In this document: positions 35,031 to 43,299 of the stretch, in pieces
Position numbering within the stretch: the stretch's first letter is position 1
How the letters are laid out: each line of letters opens with the position of its first letter
Source of the DNA: JALYUA01 sp039933215
GTDB taxonomy: Bacteria > Acidobacteriota > Thermoanaerobaculia > UBA5066 > Gp7-AA6
Assembly: GCA_039933215.1 (NCBI GenBank)
Contig: JBDTOO010000005.1
Location: forward strand, 1-64,000
Length of the DNA stretch: 64,000 nt
Direction of reading: 5' to 3'
Made by a program: the position numbers and the translations under genes
Notes under the pieces: generated by a model
Told to the model about the DNA's origin: nothing
The model's input: the letters and a program-made list of their open reading frames with translations, nothing else
Database searches by the model: none

Positions 35031-35176
35031 GGTGCTCCCCCGGCTGTAGCGGACGCGGATCAGCGGACCCGCTCCAGACGATCATCTCCGATCCCGCCCG
35101 CCCGCCGGCGTCCCCCCTCGATGGGCGGGAGAATCCCCGCGGCGGGAGCGGGGCCGGTTTCCGATAGCATCCCCGC

Positions 35177-37042
35177 GTGCCGGCCATCGCATGCGTCCTC
35201 CTCCTTCTCGTATCCCCCATGACGGCTCCCGGGCCGCCCATTCCCGTGCCCGCCCCCATACCCGTGCCGGTGGCGGCGCCGACCGCCGCTCCGACGCCGT
35301 CACCGACCCCGGCCGGCCCGCGCACCGTCGCCCGAATCGTCGAGGAATACATCGAGCGCGACTTCGAGATGTTTCCGAGCCGCTCGACGGAGGCGGGACG
35401 CCACGAGCGCGACGAAGACCTCGAAGATCTGTCGAAGGAGAAGCGGGACCGGTGGGTCGCCTGGAACCGGAGCCTCGCCGGAGACCTGCGACGGGCCCTC
35501 CTCCGGCCGGGTGTCTCGCGCGACGACCGGCTCGACGCGGAGCTCGTGGGACGGGAAGCCGAGCGGCAGATCCAGGAGCTCGCGGTTCTCCGCCGTCCCG
35601 AACGGGATCCTCTCTACTGGACGAACATCGCCGCGAACGCGGCCGTGTTCCTCCTGGTCCGCGAGGACCTCCCGCTCCGACAACGCCTGGAAGCGGTCCG
35701 CAAGCGCGTCCGGCGGATCCAGCGGCTGGCGCGCCAGGCGGAGGAGACCCTCGGCGCAACGCCGCCGTCCGACATTCCGCCCGAGCTCTGCACGATCGCG
35801 GCGTCGCAGGCCCGAGCGTCGGCGGCCTTTTACCGCGACGGTTTTCCGAAACTGTATCCCGCCTACGACGCCGAAGCGCGCGCCGCGGCGATCATCGCGG
35901 AACGCTCTCTCGACCGGCTGGCCGCGTTCCTGGAGCAGCTGGCCGGCCGCGCGACGGCGTCGCCTCGCCTGCGGGAACGCTACGCGGAGACCCTGCGGAT
36001 CGCGACGGGGGAGAAAAGCCCGGCCGCGCTCCAGCGCCGCGCCGAGGCGGATCTCGCCGCGAAGAGGCGGGAGGCGGCCGCGTACGGCCGCTCGGTCTGG
36101 GGGGATGTGATGCCGGGAGAGGCGGCGCCCGAGGAAGACTCCCGGCTCCTGGCCCGGCTCTTCGCCCGCGTCGCGCAAGACGGAGCCGCGACGACCGAAG
36201 AGTTCGTGGACGACTATCGGAAGATCGTCGCGGACCTCGACAAGTTCCTTCACGAGCGGGACATCGTGACGCTGCCGGAGCCCCTGACGCTCCGGACGGA
36301 TCGGTCGCCGGCTTATTTCGTCGGCCAGAGCGTGGGCGGGGTGTATCCCGCCGGCCCCTACGCCCCGGGGATGGACACGCTCTGGTATCTGCCCACGCCT
36401 CCCGACTCGGCGACCGACGAGGCGCGGAAGGGTTTCTTCCGCGACTTCAACCACCACTTCAACGTGATGATCACGTCGCACGAGATTCTTCCCGGCCACT
36501 ATCTCCAGCTGAAGCGCGCGGCGCTTTTGCCGCGGAAGGTCCGCGCGCTCTTCCCCGACGGCGTCTACGTCGAGGGCTGGGGCACCTTTTGCGAGAGGCT
36601 GATGCTCGATCTCGGCTGGGGCGGGCCTCTCGACCGGCTCGCGCACCTGAAGAAGCAGATGGAGAACATCGCGCGCGCCATCGTCGACGTCCGTGTTCAC
36701 ACCGGCGAGATGAGCCGCGCGGACGTGATCCGGTTCGTGAAGGAGGACGCGCTGCAGGACGACCAGTTCGCGTCCAACATGTGGACACGCGCGATCACGA
36801 GCCCGACGCAGATCACGACGTATTACATCGGGTACGCCCAGGTGCGCGGGCTGTTCGAGGACGTCCGGAAGCAGCAGGGCGCGTCTTTTTCTCTCAAGGA
36901 ATTCATGGACGGGATGATGGCGGACGGCCCGGTTCCCGTACGGCACTACCGGGAGCGGATGCGCGGCGCCGGTCGAGCCGGGGCCTCGAAGAAAGCCCGT
37001 CTCGGGCCCCTCCCTGGAATTCCGGCGCCCGCCCCCGGTTAG
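35177..37042 (+). CDS. Exported DUF885 metallopeptidase-like protein
   Basis: 621 residues. A short N-terminal signal is followed by a Pro/Val/Ala-rich linker (residues 18-48). The zinc-type motif HEILPGHYLQ at about residue 435 and a downstream glutamate (VEGWGTFCERL) are the DUF885 signatures; the region VGQSVGGVYPAGPY before it is also typical. The family is related to thermolysin-like gluzincins and is thought to cleave peptides or amino-acid conjugates. The tail after about residue 590 is low complexity. It is transcribed ahead of two small genes with 20-base spacing, possibly one operon. Confidence 0.85.
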   Translation: MPAIACVLLLLVSPMTAPGPPIPVPAPIPVPVAAPTAAPTPSPTPAGPRTVARIVEEYIERDFEMFPSRSTEAGRHERDEDLEDLSKEKRDRWVAWNRSLAGDLRRALLRPGVSRDDRLDAELVGREAERQIQELAVLRRPERDPLYWTNIAANAAVFLLVREDLPLRQRLEAVRKRVRRIQRLARQAEETLGATPPSDIPPELCTIAASQARASAAFYRDGFPKLYPAYDAEARAAAIIAERSLDRLAAFLEQLAGRATASPRLRERYAETLRIATGEKSPAALQRRAEADLAAKRREAAAYGRSVWGDVMPGEAAPEEDSRLLARLFARVAQDGAATTEEFVDDYRKIVADLDKFLHERDIVTLPEPLTLRTDRSPAYFVGQSVGGVYPAGPYAPGMDTLWYLPTPPDSATDEARKGFFRDFNHHFNVMITSHEILPGHYLQLKRAALLPRKVRALFPDGVYVEGWGTFCERLMLDLGWGGPLDRLAHLKKQMENIARAIVDVRVHTGEMSRADVIRFVKEDALQDDQFASNMWTRAITSPTQITTYYIGYAQVRGLFEDVRKQQGASFSLKEFMDGMMADGPVPVRHYRERMRGAGRAGASKKARLGPLPGIPAPAPG

Positions 37043-37062
37043 CGTTCCGGCAGGAGGCCCCG

Positions 37063-37392
37063 ATGCGGCGATTAATTTTTTTGTGCGTGGTGCTTCTGGT
37101 TCCGGGCTCGTTTCTTGGAGCGGCGGAGGTCTTCGGGACCATCAGCGAGAACGGAAAGCCCGTTCCCCGCGGCGTCGCCGTGAAGCTCGATTGCGCGGGA
37201 GTGGCGGCTTCCGGCGCGACGGATGAGTTCGGCTCCTACAGCGTGAAAACGGCGTCGACGGGAGACTGCCGTCTGACCGTCGAGTACAAGAAGTCGACAC
37301 CCTCTCTCAAGGTGGCGCTCTACGAGAAGCCGGCCCGCTACGATCTCGTCGTGAAGGACGCCGCGGGCAAGGTCACCGTCGCGAGGAAGTGA
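37063..37392 (+). CDS. Small exported protein with a carboxypeptidase-regulatory-like fold
   Basis: 109 residues with a clear signal peptide (LIFLCVVLLVPGSFLGAAE). The mature part starts FGTISENGKPVPRGVAVKL and continues with a strand pattern (TDEFGSYSVKTASTGDCRLTV) typical of CarboxypepD_reg beta-sandwich domains. Two cysteines could form a disulfide. ATG 37063 has an AGGAGG site. Its stop overlaps the next start by one base (TGATG), so it is coupled to the membrane protein that follows. Confidence 0.72.
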   Translation: MRRLIFLCVVLLVPGSFLGAAEVFGTISENGKPVPRGVAVKLDCAGVAASGATDEFGSYSVKTASTGDCRLTVEYKKSTPSLKVALYEKPARYDLVVKDAAGKVTVARK

Positions 37393-38351
37393 TGGCCGAG
37401 GCGCCCGGCCCGCGTCACCGCGACGCGTGGGAGAAGTCCGACATCATCTTGAAGCCGGTCGGCGGCCTTCTCACCGCCGTCGCCGTTGCGGTGCTGGGTC
37501 TCTGGACTTCGAGCTATCTGCGGGAGCGAGAAGGCCGCGACGCGGCCCTGCGCGAGCGCATGCAGACGAGCGACACGAACGCGCGCCTCTATTCGGAGCT
37601 CACGAGCCGCCGCGAAGAGTCCGAGAGCGCGCTGCGCAAGGACATGTTCACGTCGATCATCAATTCGTTTCTGCGCGAGGGTCCCGCGACGGCCGAGCAG
37701 AAGATGCTGAACCTCGAGCTGCTGGTCTATAACTTTCACGAGTCGCTGAACCTGAAGCCGCTCTTTCTTCACATTCAGAGAGAAGTGCGGGGCACCCCCC
37801 GGCAGGCCGAGTACCTCGAGAGGCTGCACCAGGTGGCGGAGCAGGTCATCCACAAGCAGATGCTCGTGATCGGCGACGGAGGCGAGACGTTCGACGCGAC
37901 CATCGACACGAAGAATCTCGCGTTCCCGGACTCCGACTCTGAGACCGCCGCGTCCGCCATCGCGAGAGACCTGTCCGTCGACGGCATCCGGCGCAACGTG
38001 AAGCTCGAGATCGTCTCGGCCGACCCCGCGAACGAGGCGATCCAGCTCCGCATGACGATCCGCACCGCCGAGGCCGGCCGCGTCGAGACGAGCGCGACGG
38101 ACTTCTGGCTCGGACACTTCGACTTTCCGATGATCGACAACACGCGCCTGCCGCACGACCAGCGCCTCGCCGTCGTCCTGAACAATTTCGACGCGAAGCG
38201 GGGCGTCGCCGACGTCACGGCCGCGCTCTTCCCGGGCAAGTATGCCGCCCTGCGGGAAAAGCCGTACTACGACGAGATCCTGGCCAAGCTCCTCGCGGCG
38301 AACAGAACCGTAACGACCGAGCCAACGCCCGTCCCGACGCGGCAGCCGTAG
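37392..38351 (+). CDS. Single-span membrane protein of unknown function
   Basis: 319 residues. One membrane segment at about 23-40 (GGLLTAVAVAVLGLW), then a charged helical stretch (about 43-100, likely coiled coil), then a mixed alpha/beta soluble domain with strands such as NVKLEIVSADPANEAIQLRM. No catalytic motif is recognised. It overlaps the small carboxypeptidase-regulatory-like gene, so the two probably form an envelope pair. Family B structured repeat begins 4 bases after its stop. Confidence 0.65.
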   Translation: MAEAPGPRHRDAWEKSDIILKPVGGLLTAVAVAVLGLWTSSYLREREGRDAALRERMQTSDTNARLYSELTSRREESESALRKDMFTSIINSFLREGPATAEQKMLNLELLVYNFHESLNLKPLFLHIQREVRGTPRQAEYLERLHQVAEQVIHKQMLVIGDGGETFDATIDTKNLAFPDSDSETAASAIARDLSVDGIRRNVKLEIVSADPANEAIQLRMTIRTAEAGRVETSATDFWLGHFDFPMIDNTRLPHDQRLAVVLNNFDAKRGVADVTAALFPGKYAALREKPYYDEILAKLLAANRTVTTEPTPVPTRQP

Positions 38352-38354
38352 ATC

Positions 38355-38524
38355 CGTCGCCCTTTGGGTCGCTGCGCGACCGTCGGGCTCCCGCATCGCG
38401 AACCTCCTCCCCGCGGAATCGCGCGGAGACTATTCGCGATGCGACCGGGGCACTCTCGAGGGTGTGCCGATCGTCGAGCTCGTCTGGAGCTCGAGCCGCG
38501 GCTCGGCTTAGCCTCGACCGCTCA
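38355..38524 (+). repeat. ~170-bp four-hairpin repeat directly behind a stop codon (family B, copy 1)
   Basis: Starts CCGTCGCCCTTTGGGTCGC. Hairpins in order: GGTCGC/GCGACC; CGCATCGCGAA/TTCGCGATGCG with CGCG/CGCG-type pairing inside; GGCAC/GTGCC; and GTCGAG/CTCGAC with GAGCC/GGCTC inside. A second copy (52809-52980, opposite strand) has nearly the same length and the same four hairpins with different loops, and is likewise placed 2-3 nt behind a stop in gene orientation. Confidence 0.8.
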
Positions 38525-38557
38525 CGGCGGTACGACAACGCGGCGCTGGGCCATTGA

Positions 38558-38577
38558 GGTGCCAGGCACGCATTTCG
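38558..38577 (+). repeat. REP-like palindromic motif (family D, copy 1)
   Basis: GGTGCCAGGCACGCATTTCG, with the palindrome GTGCC-A-GGCAC. Two longer copies lie at 39318 and 39357, so three copies flank the oxidoreductase gene 38639-39289. Confidence 0.65.
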
Positions 38578-38638
38578 GTCCGCCGGCCTTAGATCCGGGG
38601 GCGGAACCGATGGCGGGTCCGCCGGCGTATTGAGAGAT

Positions 38639-39289
38639 ATGAACATTGGAGTGCTGGGAACCGGGTCGGTCGGAGCGACGCTCGCCGGCAAGCTCGTGGC
38701 TCTCGGACATGCGGTCCGGATGGGAGCCCGGGAACACGGCAACGAGAAGGCCCGCGCGTGGGCGGATTCGGCCGGCGAAAACGCATCCTCCGGCGCGTTT
38801 GCGGACGCCGCCCGCTTCGGCGACGTCGTCTTCAACGCGACCGCGGGCGCCGGATCGGTCGAGGCCGTCCGGGCCGCCGGGAAGGAGAATCTGAAGGGGA
38901 AGGTCGTCATCGACGTCTCGAATCCCCTCGACTTCACCCAGGGCATGCCGCCCCGCCTCTTCACGGCGGCGGCCGGCGATTCGCTCGCGGAGCGGATCCA
39001 GGCGGAGCTTCCCGAGTCGCGGATCGTCAAGACCCTGAACACGATCAACGCCAGCGTGATGGTCGACCCGTCGCGCGTCGGGGCAGAGAGCGACATCTTT
39101 CTCTGCGGCAACGACCCCGCCGCCAAAGAGGAAGTCGCCTCGCTCCTGAAGGAGTTTGGCTGGGAGAGCGTCGTCGACCTGGGTCCCCTGACCGCCGCGC
39201 GCGGGATGGAGGCCTACGTCCTCTTCTGGCTCCAGCTCTGGGGAGCCCTGAAAACCCCGGACTTCAACATCCGCATAGCCCGCAAATAA
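38639..39289 (+). CDS. NADP-binding oxidoreductase, F420-dependent NADP reductase fold
   Basis: 216 residues starting MNIGVLGTGSVGATLAGKL, the Rossmann GxGxxG motif of the coenzyme F420:NADP oxidoreductase (NPD) superfamily, followed by VFNATAGAGSVEAV, VVIDVSNPLDF and ARGMEAYVLFWL. Bacterial members often use NADP with unknown substrates, and F420 use is not shown. ATG 38639 is preferred to TTG 38630. The gene is isolated and has repeat elements on both sides (families B and D before, D and C after), which suggests a region prone to rearrangement. Confidence 0.85.
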   Translation: MNIGVLGTGSVGATLAGKLVALGHAVRMGAREHGNEKARAWADSAGENASSGAFADAARFGDVVFNATAGAGSVEAVRAAGKENLKGKVVIDVSNPLDFTQGMPPRLFTAAAGDSLAERIQAELPESRIVKTLNTINASVMVDPSRVGAESDIFLCGNDPAAKEEVASLLKEFGWESVVDLGPLTAARGMEAYVLFWLQLWGALKTPDFNIRIARK

Positions 39290-39317
39290 CCCCGCCGCAG
39301 AGTCGCTGAGTCGCTGG

Positions 39318-39385
39318 GGTGCCAGGCACGCATTTCACCATTTCCGAGGCGCGAGTGGTGCCAGGCACGCATTTCGCCATTTCCG
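39318..39385 (+). repeat. REP-like motif in tandem (family D, copies 2 and 3)
   Basis: Two copies of GGTGCCAGGCACGCATTTC followed by RCCATTTCCG, 39 bases apart. Each has the GTGCC-A-GGCAC palindrome. Similar GTGCCAGGCAC repeats are scattered in many environmental genomes and often belong to REP elements moved by Y1-type transposases; no such transposase is in the window. Confidence 0.7.
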
Positions 39386-39422
39386 CAGACGGGAAGCAGC
39401 GTTTTGCCCTACTCACCCATCC

Positions 39423-39545
39423 GCTCGCAGCGTGAGGAGTCTCCCGACGAAGGAGGGAGGAGCCTCACGTTGCGGGAGCCGGAGCGTCAGCGGAGGCGAC
39501 GTGCGAGGAGCCTCACGCTGCGGAAGCCGGAGCTGAGCGAGGGGT
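39423..39545 (-). repeat. Palindromic repeat, inverted orientation (family C, copy 1)
   Basis: On the minus strand the arms are CGCAACGTGAGG and CCTCACGCTGCG, with CTCCTCCCTCC and GGGAGACT inside. The arms pair with one mismatch. A half unit (GGAGCCTCACGCTGCGG) follows at about 39507. It matches copies at 42227, 52606 and 55576. Confidence 0.75.
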
Positions 39546-39642
39546 CAGGCGTCCGGTCGAGCGCGCATCCGCGCGAGCCGGACGCCGGTGCCGCGCAGCG
39601 GCAGACCTCTCGCTCGGCGCAGGCGACGGTTATGCTGTTCCC

Positions 39643-40803
39643 TTGCAACAGCCGCCCGTCGGATCTCTCGGGGCCGGCGATCCGCCTCGGGTGGCGGTCG
39701 CGGTGCCCCCGCCTCCCGTCTTCTCCGTCACCCGGCTGACGCTCCACGTTCTCGGGCTCGTCCTCGCCCTCGCCGCCCTGCTCTGGATGCTTCGACGGCT
39801 CGAAGGGGTCCTTCTGCTCCTGATCGTGTCCATCTTCTTCGCGTACCTGATCGCTCCTCTCGTCTCGCTCATGCGGCGCCCGCTCGTCCTGCGCGGCCGG
39901 CCGCACGCCCTGCCGCTCCCCGCCGCGATCGCAGCGGTCTACGTCGTGATCTTCGGCGCGCTGGCGATCGCGGCCTGGCTTCTCCTGCCGGTCGTTACGG
40001 CCGAGTTCGAGCAGCTCGCCGCCGAGGCGCCGGCGCACCTCGCGAGCGCGCAGGCCCGCCTCCAGTCTCTGCAGCACTACGAGCGAACGCATCTCCCGAA
40101 AGGAATGCGCGACGCCGTGAACGCCGCGGTCGATCGCTCCATCCAGGGCGCGGCCGGCGCCGTTCAGGGCGCCGTCCTCCCGTTTCTCGGCACGGTCCTG
40201 GGCTATTTGCCGTGGCTCGTGCTCGTTCCGATCCTCGCGCTCTTCATGCTCAAGGACGCGGATCTCTTCCGCCAGGCGGCTCTCCGAGTCATTCCCCGCG
40301 GCCGCCTGCGCTGGCGCGGCGACGACTTCTTTCAGGACGTCAACGCCACGCTCGCCGCCTACGTGCGCGCGCAGCTCATCGCGTCGCTCTTCATCGGCGC
40401 CGCCTGCACCATCGGATTCGCCCTGATCGGCGTTCCCTACGCGGTGGTGCTCGGTATCGTCGCCGGCGTGCTCGAGTTCATTCCGCTGGCGGGCCCGTTG
40501 ACCGTCGCGGCCCTCGCCATCCTCTTCGCGAGCTTCCATTCGCCGGGGCAGGCCGTCGCGGCCCTCGTTTTCCTAGGAGTGCTTCGGATCATCGAGGACT
40601 ACGTCGTGTATCCGAGAATCATCGGCCGCGGGATCCACCTGCATCCGCTGGCGATCATCCTGGCGATCCTCTGCGGCGTGGAGCTCGGCGGGCTCGCGGG
40701 GATCTTCCTCTCGATCCCCGTCGTGGCGATCGTGTCCGTGGCGTTCCGCCACTGGCGAGAGCACCGAGCCGAGGACGCCGGCCTCGCCATCGCGAACTCC
40801 TAA
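39643..40803 (+). CDS. AI-2E family / PerM-type membrane permease
   Basis: 386 residues with about eight membrane segments. The N-terminal segment pair (VLGLVLALAALLWML, then LLLLIVSIFFAYLIAPLV), a large extramembrane domain (about 105-190) and the C-terminal motif VLEFIPLAGPLTVAA with GRGIHLHPLAIILAI are typical of the AI-2E/PerM family (DUF20). Members include autoinducer-2 exporters and Na+/H+-type transporters; which applies here is not clear. The stop overlaps the stop of the convergent amidase by three bases. Confidence 0.9.
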   Translation: MQQPPVGSLGAGDPPRVAVAVPPPPVFSVTRLTLHVLGLVLALAALLWMLRRLEGVLLLLIVSIFFAYLIAPLVSLMRRPLVLRGRPHALPLPAAIAAVYVVIFGALAIAAWLLLPVVTAEFEQLAAEAPAHLASAQARLQSLQHYERTHLPKGMRDAVNAAVDRSIQGAAGAVQGAVLPFLGTVLGYLPWLVLVPILALFMLKDADLFRQAALRVIPRGRLRWRGDDFFQDVNATLAAYVRAQLIASLFIGAACTIGFALIGVPYAVVLGIVAGVLEFIPLAGPLTVAALAILFASFHSPGQAVAALVFLGVLRIIEDYVVYPRIIGRGIHLHPLAIILAILCGVELGGLAGIFLSIPVVAIVSVAFRHWREHRAEDAGLAIANS

Positions 40804-42194
40804 CGCTTCACGGCTCCCGCAGCTGCCGGGAGATATTTCTTCCGGATCTTCGCGACGACACCGACGTTACGGTCCGCGACTTCGGAGATCTGGTACTCGA
40901 TCGTGGCCCCGAGGAGAATCGCCGTCTCGGACGCCGTCAGACCGTAGTCCTGCTGAAGCCAGCCCGCGAGGTCCGACCCGGCGTCGCGGAAAGCCTGGTC
41001 GAGGGAGCCGGCGAGCCCCATCGCCATCAAGTGTTCCGCGTTCTCGACGCGGGGTCCCGGAATGCGCTTTTCGCGGAGCAGGTCGACGGAGAGCTCGACG
41101 TCCAGGGAGGTCTCGAGCGCGTTGCCGTTCAATTCTCCGTCGCCCTGGAGCGCGTGCCCGTCGCCGACGTAGATGAGCGCCCCCGGCTGACCGACCTGCA
41201 GATACACCGTGGCTCCCTCGCGGACCTCGCTGAAGTCCATGTTGCCGCCGATACGGCCGGAGTCGCCCGTTCGAATTGGCGCCCCGCCGAAACCGGGAGC
41301 GACGGCGACGCAGCCGAGCATCGGCCGGACGGGGACGGCGAGCCCTTTCAGGCGTTCCGTCGGTTTCGCCGGCGACGCGGTGCCTTTGTCGAGGTCGAGA
41401 CTCCAGACGACGCTCTTGAAATCATTTTCGGGATGCTCGCTCGCGTAGTCGGTCGTGAGCGCGCGGTCGACGATCCCGTCGTCGCTGATCGCGGTGGCGC
41501 GGTTCAGCCGTAGCTTTCGAATGTGGATCGCGACGACGTCTCCCGGCATGGCCCCCTCCACGTAGAAGGGTCCGGTCTGGGGGTTGCCTCCGAGCACTCG
41601 CGTTCTCATCTTCTCGTCGACGCCGCCCGCGTCGACCGTCTTCGTTCGCACCACGTCGCCCGGCCAGATGCGGAGCACCGGCGGTATCGAGGCGGAAAAG
41701 ACGCGGTGGAACTCGGACGGGTCGAAGTCGATCGTCCGCGGGCCCGAGGGACGCGCGGCGTCCGGCGGAATGCGCCGGGCGCGCCAGGGCGCGGGAGGCT
41801 CCTCGCCCCAGACTTCGGGGCCCGAGACCACGACGGTCCCGGAGATCGCCTCTCCTTCGACGCGGCCCGTATAAAGGGCCTTCTCTCCGCCCTCATTCAC
41901 CTCGAAGCGGACGGCGCCTTTGTCCGAAGTGCCGGCGATCGGCAGCCGCTTGCCCCGCCGCGAGATCCAGCCGGTGATCCGCCCCTTGTCGATCTCGAGA
42001 GCCATCCGTTCGTGGCCCTCGTTTCCGAAGATGATCGTGGCGAGGTCCCACTCTCGGGCGGGAGCCGCCGGCGTGGCCGGGGGTGAAGCCTCCGGGGAGG
42101 CCGCCGCGGATGCGAAGGAAGCGAAGAGGGTCAGAGCGAGAGAAGGCGGGAGGGCTCGAACGAGCCTCGGGAGAAGTCGGCGAGAGTTGGGCAT
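40800..42194 (-). CDS. Exported acetamidase/formamidase family protein
   Basis: 464 residues with a signal peptide (ALTLFASFASAAAS) and an extra beta-rich domain at about 45-135. The acetamidase/formamidase fold starts near 165 and shows WPGDVVRTKTVDAGG, GPFYVEGAMPGDVVAIHI, GRIGGNMDFSEV and VGDGHALQGDGE. The family hydrolyses short amides to ammonia and acid; export is common for Acidobacteria and Bacteroidetes members. It overlaps tail-to-tail with the AI-2E permease. Its start faces the family C tandem array. Confidence 0.9.
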   Translation of the reverse strand: MPNSRRLLPRLVRALPPSLALTLFASFASAAASPEASPPATPAAPAREWDLATIIFGNEGHERMALEIDKGRITGWISRRGKRLPIAGTSDKGAVRFEVNEGGEKALYTGRVEGEAISGTVVVSGPEVWGEEPPAPWRARRIPPDAARPSGPRTIDFDPSEFHRVFSASIPPVLRIWPGDVVRTKTVDAGGVDEKMRTRVLGGNPQTGPFYVEGAMPGDVVAIHIRKLRLNRATAISDDGIVDRALTTDYASEHPENDFKSVVWSLDLDKGTASPAKPTERLKGLAVPVRPMLGCVAVAPGFGGAPIRTGDSGRIGGNMDFSEVREGATVYLQVGQPGALIYVGDGHALQGDGELNGNALETSLDVELSVDLLREKRIPGPRVENAEHLMAMGLAGSLDQAFRDAGSDLAGWLQQDYGLTASETAILLGATIEYQISEVADRNVGVVAKIRKKYLPAAAGAVKR

Positions 42195-42630
42195 TTGGGT
42201 CCTCCGGTGTGCGGGGACTCTACTCCGTCGCCTCCGCGCTCGCTGCGCGACCGCTGCGGCTCCCGCAGCGTGAGGCTCCTCCGTCCGTCGCCTCCGCGGT
42301 CGCTTTGCGACCGCTCCGGCTCCCGCAGCGTGAGGCTCCTCCCTACCGTCGCCTCCGCGCTCGCTGCGCGAGCACTCCGGCTCCCGCCGCGTGAGGCTCC
42401 TCCCTCCCTTCGGTCGGGAGACTCCTCACGCGGCGAGCGGTCATCGAGGTCGCGGTCGTTCGATGCCTTCGGGCGTCTCGAGTGGGGGGTTTCCCCTTGG
42501 AGGGCCCTCACCGGCTTATTGCGCGCCCATGCCCCGATGGTCTGATTTTCCGATGGCCCCCTCGCCCGTCGTACATATCGGCGTGACCTTCCCTGGGGAC
42601 CGGCGTCTCCACTTTCCAGGAGGGATCGCC
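42195..42630. other. 436-bp region between divergent genes, mostly repeat array
   Basis: Holds the family C tandem array (42227-42445) and about 180 bases of unique sequence before the next gene. There is no credible gene. Promoters for the minus-strand amidase and the plus-strand coiled-coil protein must lie at the two edges. Confidence 0.6.
42227..42445 (+). repeat. Tandem array of ~60-bp units ending in a palindrome (family C, copy 2)
   Basis: Three units start GTCGCCTCCGCG at about 42227, 42287 and 42348. Each contains a small hairpin (for example GCGGTCGC/GCGACCGC) and then GGCTCCCGCAGCGTGAGGCT. The third unit reads CGCCGCGTGAGG and is closed by CCTCACGCGGCG, giving a complete 12-bp stem. 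Confidence 0.8.
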
Positions 42631-43299
42631 ATGGCTCATCCGGCACCGCTTTTCCTCGGCTCCGTCTCGATGGCGGTCCTTCTGGGAGGCCTGGTCGCGG
42701 GCTCCGCCGAGGGAGCCGCTCCCCGCCGTCCCGCCGGCTCGCACCACCCCGTCCGCGAGCGGATGAATGCGTACGTGCTCTCGCAGGGGGACCACACGAT
42801 GAGCTCCGACGCCTCCGTCGAGGAGATCGAGTCGCTGCGCGACGAATGGTCCGGCGACTTCCTCTGGGTCCGCCGCGGCGATCGGAAGTTTCTGATCCGC
42901 GACCTGCCCACCGTGAAAGAGGCCCGGACCTTCTTCGCTCCCATGCAGGCGCTCGATCCGGAGAGGCACGCCCTCGAGCGGCGCCAGCAGGCGATTCAGG
43001 AGGAAGAGAGGGACCTCGATCGGGAAGAGGAAGCGATCGAGGAGGAGATTCAGGACATGGACGATCGGGAAGACGACGATCGATCTCTTCCCGCGGCGGA
43101 CCGCGATGATCTCGAGCGGCGGCTGCGCGACGTGAGAGCGAAGATGCGGGGCGTCGAGGACCGCGAACGGGCGCTCGACGCGGACGAAACCGCGCTCGAC
43201 CGGCGTTCGGACGCGCTCGAGGCGAAGGCGGAGGCCGCGCTCAGGGCTCTCATCGACCGGGCACTCGAGAAGGGTCTGGCCCGGCCGATCGGCGACTAG
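42631..43299 (+). CDS. Exported coiled-coil protein of unknown function
   Basis: 222 residues with a signal peptide ending near AEGAA. A conserved-looking central block (DEWSGDFLWVRRGDRKFLIRD, split here as DEWSGDFLW and RRGDRKFLIRD) precedes a long, very acidic/basic coiled coil (about 105-215, e.g. EEEERDLDREEEAIEEEI). Similar blocks occur in exported Acidobacteria proteins associated with peptidase-like sensors, but I cannot name the family. AGGAGG precedes ATG 42631. Its stop overlaps the stop of the convergent C-T NRPS gene. Confidence 0.65.
   Translation: MAHPAPLFLGSVSMAVLLGGLVAGSAEGAAPRRPAGSHHPVRERMNAYVLSQGDHTMSSDASVEEIESLRDEWSGDFLWVRRGDRKFLIRDLPTVKEARTFFAPMQALDPERHALERRQQAIQEEERDLDREEEAIEEEIQDMDDREDDDRSLPAADRDDLERRLRDVRAKMRGVEDRERALDADETALDRRSDALEAKAEAALRALIDRALEKGLARPIGD

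Larger units (their letters stand above)
39290..39642. other. 353-bp intergenic region filled by repeats
   Basis: No gene seen. It contains two family D copies (39318-39346 and 39357-39385) and an inverted family C copy (39423-39545). The promoter of the AI-2E family permease must lie in its last 100 bases; no clear -35/-10 pair stands out. Confidence 0.6.

Noticed and set aside
38355..38524. Integron attC site
   Set aside because: The stop-adjacent placement fits, but no GTTRRRY/RYYYAAC core pair and no integrase were found, so it is reported only as a structured repeat.
42227..42445. CRISPR array
   Set aside because: The units are tandem without variable spacers of even length, and no cas gene is present.
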